Origin: JANYCG01 sp031431035
Lineage (GTDB): Bacteria > Pseudomonadota > Gammaproteobacteria > Burkholderiales > Burkholderiaceae_C
Length of the DNA stretch: 8,654 nt
Assembly (NCBI GenBank): GCA_031431035.1
Contig: JANPCR010000079.1
Span: forward strand, 1-8,654
Reading direction: 5' to 3'
Shown piece by piece: positions 1 through 6,064 of this stretch. The notes below the pieces were generated by a model. It had not been told where the DNA came from. It worked only from the letters and a program-made list of their open reading frames with translations, and did not search any database. A program made the position numbers and the translations under genes. The first letter of the stretch is position 1, and the number at the start of each line of letters is the position of its first letter.

Positions 1-2
1 CA

Positions 3-104
3 TCAACTGCACCCGCCTGGGTTGCCAGCCGCCACGGTTTGACGAACTTGGATGAACTTTGCCGAAGTTTCACTCAGTTTGACCCACTTTCGACGTATTT
101 TTGA
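3..104 (+). CDS. Possible 3' end of an unrecognised gene entering from the left
   Basis: One plus-strand frame is open from the window edge to a TGA at 102-104, giving 33 codons that end in LSTYF. The stop lies only a few bases before a hairpin with a long T-run (106-132), which is where the terminator of a rightward gene would sit. I do not recognise the peptide. Against it, third-position GC is only about half, and the same stretch carries a strict 10-bp period that is not codon-like. It could equally be non-coding. Low confidence. Confidence 0.2.
   Translation, partial: STAPAWVASRHGLTNLDELCRSFTQFDPLSTYF
31..102. repeat. Degenerate 10-bp tandem pattern with phased T-tracts
   Basis: Seven consecutive 10-base blocks starting at 31 nearly all end in TTT (38-40, 58-60, 68-70, 78-80, 88-90, 98-100; the block at 41-50 ends in TTG). 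Several blocks share the form GAnGAACTTT. T-tracts spaced at about one helical turn are known to bend DNA, so intrinsic curvature is a reasonable inference. What it serves is unknown. It overlaps the doubtful partial reading frame at 3-104. Confidence 0.5.
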
Positions 105-105
105 C

Positions 106-132
106 AAAAAAGAACCTGCAGGTTTTTTTTTT
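106..132. terminator. Rho-independent terminator, probably bidirectional
   Basis: A perfect 12-bp palindrome AACCTGCAGGTT (113-124) is preceded by six A (106-111) and runs into ten T (123-132), so a short GC core is extended by A:T pairs. The longer T-run is on the plus strand, which suits a gene ending from the left. On the minus strand the hairpin is followed by TTCTTTTTT, so it could also stop leftward lysE transcripts from 240. The GC part of the stem is short. Confidence 0.6.
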
Positions 133-165
133 CTAAAATCAGGCATTTTGGAGCAAAATATGAAC

Positions 166-224
166 AAAATAGGCCTCTAGCTCTCGAATTATATAGATAG
201 TTTGCTATATATCTTATAGCATTT
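166..224. repeat. Possible Comamonadaceae-type intergenic repeat element
   Basis: The stretch starts AAAATAGGCCTCTAGC, passes through an AT-rich inverted repeat (TATATAG at 190-196 against CTATATA at 205-211, 8-base loop), and ends TATAGCATTT. From memory this matches the layout of a dispersed intergenic hairpin common in Acidovorax, Polaromonas and Rhodoferax (AAATnGGCCTCCAGC, then CTAT and TAGC). Only the inverted repeat is directly visible. Family membership is recalled, not searched. Confidence 0.35.
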
Positions 225-239
225 GAGCCGCAGCCAGAT

Positions 240-914
240 TCACCCCAAAGACCGCCAGCCCTGCCAGCCCGTCCACAACGCTCCCAAAATCAGCATCAAA
301 CCCACCGCCTGACCTGCACGCACCTGCAACTGACCGCTACGGCGCAAACCAGACCGTATGGCGACTGCACCCATGGCCACCAAACCGTAAATCGCAAGCT
401 GTGTCACGGCTGTGATCGCACCCAGAACGACCGCTTGGTTTAGCAAAGGCCCTTGATCCGGCTTCACAAACTGCGGAAAAACAGCCAGCATGAACGCATA
501 GGCCTTGGGGTTCACCAGGCAGGTGGCGGCACCTTGGCCGAAAATGGCAAACCAGGTGCGTGGACTGGCGTTGGTGGCGTCTGCCACGTCGCCCAAAGCC
601 GATGCGCCGCGCAGCAGGGACCACCCCATCCAGGCAATGTAAGCAGCCCCCGCCAGCAGCATCAAGTTAAACAAACGTGGTACTGCGCTGATCACCACGC
701 CAACGCCAACCACCGCCATCGCCGTATGCGCCATGCCCCCTGCCACGACGCCCAGCACGGCCGCCCAACCTGCCCGCTTGCCGCCCTTTAAGGCGCTCGC
801 CAGCACATAGGCCATGTCCAGCCCGGGTAGCGCGATGATGCCGAACACGAAAACGAAAAACACCCACAAGTGGGCGGTTTGATTCAATTCAAACGCTTGA
901 TTCAAGAACTCCAT
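240..914 (-). CDS. LysE/RhtB-family amino-acid exporter
   Basis: The 224-residue protein is a predicted inner-membrane exporter of the LysE/RhtB family, whose members export amino acids such as lysine, threonine or homoserine lactone. The substrate here cannot be told. The family signature is near the N-terminus: ALPGLDMAYVLASALKGG (28-45), followed by a glycine-rich second helix (50-75). The conserved NPKAYAFMLAVFPQF block is at 135-149. About six hydrophobic segments are visible (roughly 15-37, 50-75, 80-100, 125-150, 160-185, 200-220), and the length fits the family. The frame is open 48 codons further upstream, but that extension is polar and unlike the family. The ATG at 914 gives the usual MEFLNQAFEL-type start. 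The gene is divergent from a WYL regulator, with a palindrome between them, so regulation by that protein is plausible. Confidence 0.9.
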   Translation of the reverse strand: MEFLNQAFELNQTAHLWVFFVFVFGIIALPGLDMAYVLASALKGGKRAGWAAVLGVVAGGMAHTAMAVVGVGVVISAVPRLFNLMLLAGAAYIAWMGWSLLRGASALGDVADATNASPRTWFAIFGQGAATCLVNPKAYAFMLAVFPQFVKPDQGPLLNQAVVLGAITAVTQLAIYGLVAMGAVAIRSGLRRSGQLQVRAGQAVGLMLILGALWTGWQGWRSLG

Positions 915-992
915 AGCTTTTGCCTGTCGCTTTCTAAAAATTGTGAGGCCACTGGAGTCATTCCAGACTGGGGACAAGCTTAAATTGGCATA

Positions 993-1011
993 CATGACAG
1001 GGAATGTCATG
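993..1011. promoter_or_regulatory. Candidate operator palindrome in the divergent intergenic region
   Basis: CATGACA (993-999), five bases, then TGTCATG (1005-1011) form a perfect inverted repeat with 7-bp arms. A further TGACA half-site is at 1020-1024. The site lies in the 193-bp gap between lysE and the HTH-WYL regulator, about 80 bp from lysE and about 97 bp from the regulator start. A 19-bp dyad suits a dimeric winged-helix protein. Binding by the adjacent regulator is inference. I could not pick convincing -35/-10 pairs for either gene; TTGGCA at 985-990 is a weak -35 candidate for rightward transcription. Confidence 0.5.
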
Positions 1012-1036
1012 GTTGAAGATGACAATGAGGGCAAGC

Positions 1037-1165
1037 ATGAAAAAGCTCGTGCATTCACTTGCGCTGCGCGCCCTACTTGTTTTCCACTCCAATTTCAAGT
1101 CAACACCATGCGTGCCAGTCGCCTGCTTTCCATCCAAATGCTGTTGCAAACGCGCGGTCGCCTGA
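1037..1165 (+). CDS. Possible 42-residue upstream ORF overlapping the regulator start
   Basis: An ATG at 1037 is preceded by GAGG (1027-1030) with a six-base spacer, which is a better ribosome site than the one before the regulator. The frame reads MKKLVHSLALRALLVFHSNF, then a cysteine-rich tail, and stops at 1163-1165. It therefore overlaps the first 19 codons or so of the regulator in another frame. The basic then hydrophobic start resembles a leader peptide, but no family is recognised. It could couple translation into the regulator or be chance. The overlapping part probably reflects the regulator's codons rather than selection on this peptide. Confidence 0.22.
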   Translation: MKKLVHSLALRALLVFHSNFKSTPCVPVACFPSKCCCKRAVA

Positions 1166-2154
1166 GTGCGACGGCCTTGGCAGCTGAACTTGAAGTCACC
1201 CCGCGCACCATCCTGCGCGACATCGACCAGCTCTCGGCGGCGGGTGTGCCAGTTTGGTCAGAACGCGGCAGCCAAGGCGGTTTTCAACTGCGTAGCGACT
1301 GGCGTACTCAGCTCACCGGCTTGACCGACAAGGAAGCGCAAGCACTCTTCTTGGCGGGCTTGCCCAGCGCTGCCACGGCTTTGGGCTTGGGCCATGCGTC
1401 GGCGTCGGCTCAACTCAAAATGCTGGCCAGCTTGCCTGCCGCCTTGCAAGACGATGCCCAGCGCGTGACTGCGCGCCTGCACGTGGACACGACCGACTGG
1501 TTTCGAAGTGCCGATGCGCCGCAATTTCTGCAAACCGTTGCCCAAGCCGTGTGGCAGCAGCAGCCCATCAACATGCGCTATGAAAGTTGGAGCAGCACGA
1601 CGCAGCGCCGCGTCAAGCCGCTGGGGTTGGTTTTGAAAGCTGGTGTTTGGTACCTGGTGGCGTTGCCGTGGCCCAAACCCGCCGAGCGACAGAATGCGAC
1701 AGACCAAACCGCCGACCACAAGCCAGCGAAGGCCCGCAATGCCCCGCGCACCTACCGCTTGTCCAATATTTTGAGCCTTGTCGTTGAAAACGGCACTTTT
1801 CAACGCCCCAAACGCTTCGATTTGACCCAATTTTGGCAATCCTCTACCGCGCAATTTGAAGCTGACATTTACACCGCCACTGCCACACTTCGCGTGAATG
1901 TGCGCGGCGCAAAACTGCTCAAACAATTCAGCCCCGCAATCCACCAAGCGTTGGCCGCCACATCCAAAGCCGACCCAATGAACCCGAAGTGGAGTCTTAC
2001 GGAAATCCCCATCGAATCCGTCAGCCACGCAACGCATCAGCTGCTGGCTTTAGGCGCGGATGTAGAGGTTTTGGCCCCCACAGAGTTGCGGGCCAGCTTG
2101 GCGGAAGCGGCGCGGGAGATGGCAGCGCTGTACGCAGATGCGCAAGCGGGTTGA
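1108..2154 (+). CDS. HTH_11-WYL transcriptional regulator (YafY-like)
   Basis: The 348-residue DNA-binding regulator has an N-terminal winged helix-turn-helix (about 1-60; RLSATALAAELEVTPRTILRDIDQL gives the HTH, followed by the GxQGGFQL wing near 54-61). A C-terminal WYL ligand-sensing region starts around 140; the name-giving W-Y-L is at 181-183 in GVWYLVAL. A C-terminal sensor-like extension runs about 255-345. Family members are usually dimeric and often sit beside the gene they control, here the divergent lysE-type exporter. The frame is open back to 943, but the first 55 codons match nothing in the family, and MRASRLLSIQMLLQ is a typical start. The ATG at 1108 has a weak ribosome site. 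A polar insert at about 188-212 interrupts the WYL domain. The ligand is unknown. Confidence 0.88.
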   Translation: MRASRLLSIQMLLQTRGRLSATALAAELEVTPRTILRDIDQLSAAGVPVWSERGSQGGFQLRSDWRTQLTGLTDKEAQALFLAGLPSAATALGLGHASASAQLKMLASLPAALQDDAQRVTARLHVDTTDWFRSADAPQFLQTVAQAVWQQQPINMRYESWSSTTQRRVKPLGLVLKAGVWYLVALPWPKPAERQNATDQTADHKPAKARNAPRTYRLSNILSLVVENGTFQRPKRFDLTQFWQSSTAQFEADIYTATATLRVNVRGAKLLKQFSPAIHQALAATSKADPMNPKWSLTEIPIESVSHATHQLLALGADVEVLAPTELRASLAEAAREMAALYADAQAG

Positions 2155-2179
2155 CGTCAAATTGCAGCCCGGAAAAGAC

Positions 2180-2202
2180 GAAAGCCGCATGTAGCGGCTT
2201 TC
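2180..2202. terminator. Hairpin terminator between convergent genes
   Basis: GAAAGCCGC (2180-2188) and GCGGCTTTC (2194-2202) make a perfect 9-bp stem with a 5-base loop. It lies 25 bases after the regulator stop and 23 bases beyond the end of the convergent peptidase gene. The T-tract is weak on the plus strand (part of the stem plus CATTT). On the minus strand the stem is followed by GTCTTTTCC. It likely serves both directions. Confidence 0.7.
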
Positions 2203-2225
2203 CATTTGGTGCATCTTTCAGCTTG

Positions 2226-2939
2226 TTAGTAGTTCCAATCCACGTGCCGCAGCGGCAGATGGTTCAAGTCATCACGCAACTGCCGCCAGTTGGGTAAAAA
2301 GCGATCCATCAAGCCAGTAAACCGGGCGTTATGGGTGGGCTCCAACAAATGCGCCAACTCGTGAACCACAATGTATTCAAGACAACCCGGCGGCTTTTTC
2401 GCCAGATCCGTGTTCAGCCGTATAGAACCCGCTGAGGGGATGCAACTGCCCCATTTGGTTTTCATGCGCTGCACAAAAAAACGCTCCACTTTCACGCTCA
2501 TCAATGGCTGCCAACGCTCAAGCAGGGCAGGCATGGCCAATTTTATCTGCGTCCGGTACCACGCATCCAGAATCTCGCCCCGGCGCACCTCGCTGGTTTC
2601 CGGTCTCACATTGAGCACAAGTTGACGATGGCTCAGCCCAACCGCAGGCGCACCATCAACCACTACCACCTTCATCAAATACCGTTTGCCCCACACATAG
2701 TGGCTCTCTCGCTCCAGGTATTCCCGTGGCGCTTCCCGGTCCTGACTCACCACGTCACGTTGCTGGCGTTTGATCCAACCCAGTTTTGAGATCGCAAACA
2801 CCCGGATCGTCTCCAGCTTCATGTGTTGCGGGGCCGCAATCCGCACGCGACCTGTAGGCGGGTACACGCTGAGATGCAGGTTTTTGATGTTCTTGCTCAC
2901 CACATCAACTGACACGCCGCCCAGCTCAAGCTGCACCAC
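2226..2939 (-). CDS. YgjP/SprT-like zinc metallopeptidase (M48/DUF45 type)
   Basis: The 237-residue soluble protein is predicted to be a zinc-dependent peptidase. The active-site helix is VVHELAHLLEPTH, with HELAH at 193-197 supplying two zinc-binding histidines and the catalytic glutamate. H203 lies in the family's conserved HnxRF block and is the probable third ligand. The family block MKTKWGSC is at 159-166, and the N-terminal part (about 1-60) has the beta-rich layout ending in WIKRQQ. It is longer than E. coli YgjP, as I recall that protein. The start is uncertain. I chose GTG at 2939 because AAAGAG lies eight bases upstream and the hsdR stop ends at 2942. A TTG at 2945 is the alternative, and codons further up are inside hsdR. 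It is the last gene of the operon and is probably coupled to hsdR. Peptidases of this kind are known beside type I hsdR genes; the substrate is unknown. Confidence 0.85.
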   Translation of the reverse strand: MVQLELGGVSVDVVSKNIKNLHLSVYPPTGRVRIAAPQHMKLETIRVFAISKLGWIKRQQRDVVSQDREAPREYLERESHYVWGKRYLMKVVVVDGAPAVGLSHRQLVLNVRPETSEVRRGEILDAWYRTQIKLAMPALLERWQPLMSVKVERFFVQRMKTKWGSCIPSAGSIRLNTDLAKKPPGCLEYIVVHELAHLLEPTHNARFTGLMDRFLPNWRQLRDDLNHLPLRHVDWNY

Positions 2940-2941
2940 GA

Positions 2942-5900
2942 TCAATACTCTTTCTGCGCAAAGATGATGCGGAAGATGCGTTCCACTTCCGCCTCGTCGC
3001 CCAGCACCTGGTACAGCTTGGCCTTGATGATGCTTTCCTTGACAGCAACACCCCGCCAGCCATCGTGCTTGACCGCCCTCACCAGCCAATCAATTTGGAT
3101 TGCCAGGTCAAGGTTTGCATCGCCCGTTGCCGCCACGGCATGGTCGCTGACCATCGTGCGCCGCACCAATGAAGCAGCCGGGGCCTCTGTCAGATTGTTG
3201 TACAACGCACGTTTTCCCGGCGTGTCCAGTTGCTGTGGCGTATCTGCCGCCTTGCCTGCCTGCACTCTGGCCGCCACGTCGGCAATGCGCTGCAAAAACT
3301 CTTCGTATTCAATCGCCTTGGCTTTGCGCAGGGCGATGATTTCGTCCAGCAGCGCCGACATTTTTTCAAAGTACGCCGGGTCCGTCAGGCTTTCCTTGAT
3401 GATCTTGCGGCGCACATTGTTCTCAATCACCTCGGCAATCGCGCCCTGGTTGCCCTTCAAGCTACCCAGTTCCCTGGCGATCGCATCGGCAATGCCCGTC
3501 TTCACAATCAAGTCAAGCAAGCCGATATTACCAAAAGGTGAAATGGCGCGCGGCTCGTTTGCCTCGATATAGGTGTCAATCAGGTGGCGCATGTCGGCCT
3601 CGTAGGCCTTCAAATCCAGCGTCTCGCCGCTGGCCTGGCGAACAATTTCGCGCAAGTCCAGATACTGCTTGACCCGCTGCTTGATGTGGGTGGCGTCCGC
3701 GTCGCAGTAGCCCGCTGGCCCCATGTCGTCTGAAATATTGGCGTAGGCCCGCAACAGCGACACCACTGCACGGTACAAGGCCACGCGCTGCGGCTCATGT
3801 TCGGCCAGGTCCGTGGCGATTTCGGTGTTGCCGCAAAAGTAGTGGATGTGCTCCAGTTCCCCTTGCGGCGGCTGCACCGGCTCGCACAGCAGGGCCAGCG
3901 CCTCCAGCGCGGCGTCCAGCCGCTCCCTGCCTTTGTCCAGGCGGTCTTGCAGCAACACTTCAGGCTCTGCGCCGCTGGCGCTGTGGTCCAACTCGGCGGT
4001 ATAGACCGCCATGGCGTTCTCCACCTTTTTAAACAAATCTTTGTAGTCAACGATGTAGCCAAAGTCCTTGTCGTCGCCATCGAGCCGGTTGGTGCGGCAA
4101 ATGGCCTGGAACAGGCCGTGGTCTTGCATCGATTTGTCGATGTACAGGTAGGTGCAAGGCGGCGCGTCAAAGCCTGTGAGCAGCTTGTCCACCACGATCA
4201 GCAGCTTCATGTTGGCAGGCTCTTTGACGAACAGGGCCTTGGCCCGTTCTTCATAGGCTTCGGTTGAGTTCACACCCGCCACATCTTGGAGCAACTCCGT
4301 ATAGACGTTGTAGATGAACTGTTTGTCGGTTTCCGTGTTCGCGCCCGTTTCTTCCAGCGTAACGTGCGCCGCCTGCGGGTTGTACGACGTGACCACTGCG
4401 CAGCGGCCCTTGAACAGCGTCTTGTTGAACAGCGCAAAATACTTGCAGGCCTCAAAGATGCTCGACGCCACCAGAATTGCATTACCGCGCTCGCTGGACA
4501 GGCGCGGCTTGACGCTGAAGTCAAAAATCACATCGGCCACCACCCGGTCCATGCGCGATTTGGAGCTGAGCACGTTTTGCATGGTGCCCCACTTCTTCTT
4601 CAGCTCGTCTTTCTGCCAGCCGTTCAGGCCTTTGGTCTTGGCCTCGAACCACTGGTCGATTTTGTCTTCAGAGCCCAGGCGCTGGTCAATGTCACGCGCC
4701 TCATAGACCAAATCCAGCACCACGCCGTCCTGCACCGCTTCGCTGAACTTGTAGGTGTGGATGTAGCCGCCAAACACCTCCAGGCTGGTGGCCCTGTCTT
4801 GCGCCAGCAGTGGCGTGCCGGTAAAGCCGATGAACACCGCGCTGGGCATCATGGCTTTCATGGTGCGGTTCAGGCGGCCGTTTTGGGTGCGGTGGCATTC
4901 GTCCACAAACACAAACAGCTCGCCCACGGTTTTGGCTGGGGCGTTTTGCAGCTCCTGGATAAAGGCATCAAACTCGCCGCCATTGCGGCCCCGGCCTTCC
5001 AGAGCGAATTTGTGCACCAGTGAACACAACAAACGCGGGGCTGGCGCGCTCAGCTGCGCCATCAGGTCACGCCCGCTGCTGGTGCGGGCCATGGTTTCGC
5101 CCGAGGCGTTGAACACCTGCTCAATCTGCTTGTCCAGTTCGTCGCGGTCGGTCACTACCACTACGCGGGCCTTCGGGTTGTTTTCCAGAATCCATTTGGC
5201 CAGCAGCACCATCAAGATGCTTTTGCCTGCGCCCTGCGTATGCCAGATGATGCCGCCCTGGCGCCGCTGCACATGGGCTTGCGCCGCCTTGATGCCAAAG
5301 TACTGGTGCACGCGGGGCAGCTTCTTAACGCCGCCGTCAAACAGCACAAAGTCGTGCGCCAGCTCCAGCAGGCGCGGCTTGTTGCACATCATCAGCAGGT
5401 ATTTGTCCAGCTTGAAGCGGCTGTCGTCGGCCTCGTCTTCTTTCCACTTCAAGAAAAACTTCTCGGGCGTGCCCACCGTGCCGTATTGCAGACCTTCAGA
5501 GTCATTGCCCGCCAGCACCAGTTGCACCGTGCTGAAAAACCAGGTGTTGAACTCGGGCAACTGGTTCGACAGGTTTTGGCGAATGCCATCTCCAATACTT
5601 TTTCGGCTGTTCTTCAGTTCCAGCACGCCCACCGCAATGCCATTCAGATACAAAACAATGTCGGGCCGGCGCGCATGCCCACCCCTGAGCGTTACTTCTT
5701 CTGCAAAGGCAAAGTCGTTTTTCTCTGGCTGCTGCCAGTTGACCAGATGCACAGTCTCGGTCGCCTGCCCCGCTTCGGTCTTCACCGGCACGCCATAACG
5801 TAGCAACTGGTACACCGCCGCGTTGTTGTCCATCAGCCTGCGGTTGTGGTTGGTGGCCTCGGCGCGCAGCCGGTGCAGGGCGGCGTTGATCTGCGCGGGT

Positions 5901-6064
5901 GAGTAGCCCGCGCGGCTCAAATGCCGGGTCAGCAGGTCTTCCTCGATATTGCTGTTGCTGGCGCGATCCGTCCAGTCACCCAGGTAGCGGTAACCCAACT
6001 CGCCCTTCAGCAGCGCGATCACGCGGTCTTGCGTGGCGCGTTCGGGTTGGCCGATGCCGCTCAT
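2942..6064 (-). CDS. hsdR: Type I restriction enzyme, endonuclease/translocase subunit R
   Basis: The 1040-residue motor subunit of a type I restriction-modification complex cuts unmethylated DNA after ATP-driven translocation. The N-terminal nuclease domain shows the PD-(D/E)xK pattern: D135 in RRPDIVLYL, then E149 and K151 in LELK. The two RecA-like helicase domains follow: Walker A TQGAGKS (276-282), DECH box (388-391), motif III FTGTP (414-418), motif V region DKLLTGFDAP (626-635) and motif VI QAICRTNR (653-660). The C-terminal part (about 770-1035), with the helical EKMSALLDEIIALRKAKA block (900-917), resembles DUF3387, which binds the methylase core. All key residues are present and the length is normal. 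The start ATG at 6064 overlaps the upstream stop (ATGA), which implies translational coupling. An earlier ATG eight codons upstream lies inside the previous gene and is unlikely. Confidence 0.96.
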   Translation of the reverse strand: MSGIGQPERATQDRVIALLKGELGYRYLGDWTDRASNSNIEEDLLTRHLSRAGYSPAQINAALHRLRAEATNHNRRLMDNNAAVYQLLRYGVPVKTEAGQATETVHLVNWQQPEKNDFAFAEEVTLRGGHARRPDIVLYLNGIAVGVLELKNSRKSIGDGIRQNLSNQLPEFNTWFFSTVQLVLAGNDSEGLQYGTVGTPEKFFLKWKEDEADDSRFKLDKYLLMMCNKPRLLELAHDFVLFDGGVKKLPRVHQYFGIKAAQAHVQRRQGGIIWHTQGAGKSILMVLLAKWILENNPKARVVVVTDRDELDKQIEQVFNASGETMARTSSGRDLMAQLSAPAPRLLCSLVHKFALEGRGRNGGEFDAFIQELQNAPAKTVGELFVFVDECHRTQNGRLNRTMKAMMPSAVFIGFTGTPLLAQDRATSLEVFGGYIHTYKFSEAVQDGVVLDLVYEARDIDQRLGSEDKIDQWFEAKTKGLNGWQKDELKKKWGTMQNVLSSKSRMDRVVADVIFDFSVKPRLSSERGNAILVASSIFEACKYFALFNKTLFKGRCAVVTSYNPQAAHVTLEETGANTETDKQFIYNVYTELLQDVAGVNSTEAYEERAKALFVKEPANMKLLIVVDKLLTGFDAPPCTYLYIDKSMQDHGLFQAICRTNRLDGDDKDFGYIVDYKDLFKKVENAMAVYTAELDHSASGAEPEVLLQDRLDKGRERLDAALEALALLCEPVQPPQGELEHIHYFCGNTEIATDLAEHEPQRVALYRAVVSLLRAYANISDDMGPAGYCDADATHIKQRVKQYLDLREIVRQASGETLDLKAYEADMRHLIDTYIEANEPRAISPFGNIGLLDLIVKTGIADAIARELGSLKGNQGAIAEVIENNVRRKIIKESLTDPAYFEKMSALLDEIIALRKAKAIEYEEFLQRIADVAARVQAGKAADTPQQLDTPGKRALYNNLTEAPAASLVRRTMVSDHAVAATGDANLDLAIQIDWLVRAVKHDGWRGVAVKESIIKAKLYQVLGDEAEVERIFRIIFAQKEY

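Noticed and set aside
915..1058. 48-codon N-terminal extension of the exporter
   Set aside because: Polar, unlike the family, and it would run across the palindrome and the intergenic region; the ATG at 914 gives the normal start.
943..1107. 55-codon N-terminal extension of the regulator
   Set aside because: No family similarity and it spans the candidate operator; the HTH begins right after the ATG at 1108.
1258..2037. 259-codon minus-strand frame inside the regulator
   Set aside because: No recognisable family; it lies opposite clear HTH and WYL domains and has shadow-like composition.
2940..3089. ATG-started N-terminal extension of the peptidase
   Set aside because: It lies within the hsdR coding region in another frame, and the residues are low-complexity Gly/Gln/His; a GTG just past the hsdR stop fits better.
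4788..5798. 336-codon plus-strand frame antisense to hsdR
   Set aside because: Serine- and cysteine-rich composition with no domain; it is the shadow of a complete, motif-rich hsdR on the other strand. The same holds for 2964-3572, 3797-4267, 4286-5023 and 5240-5803.
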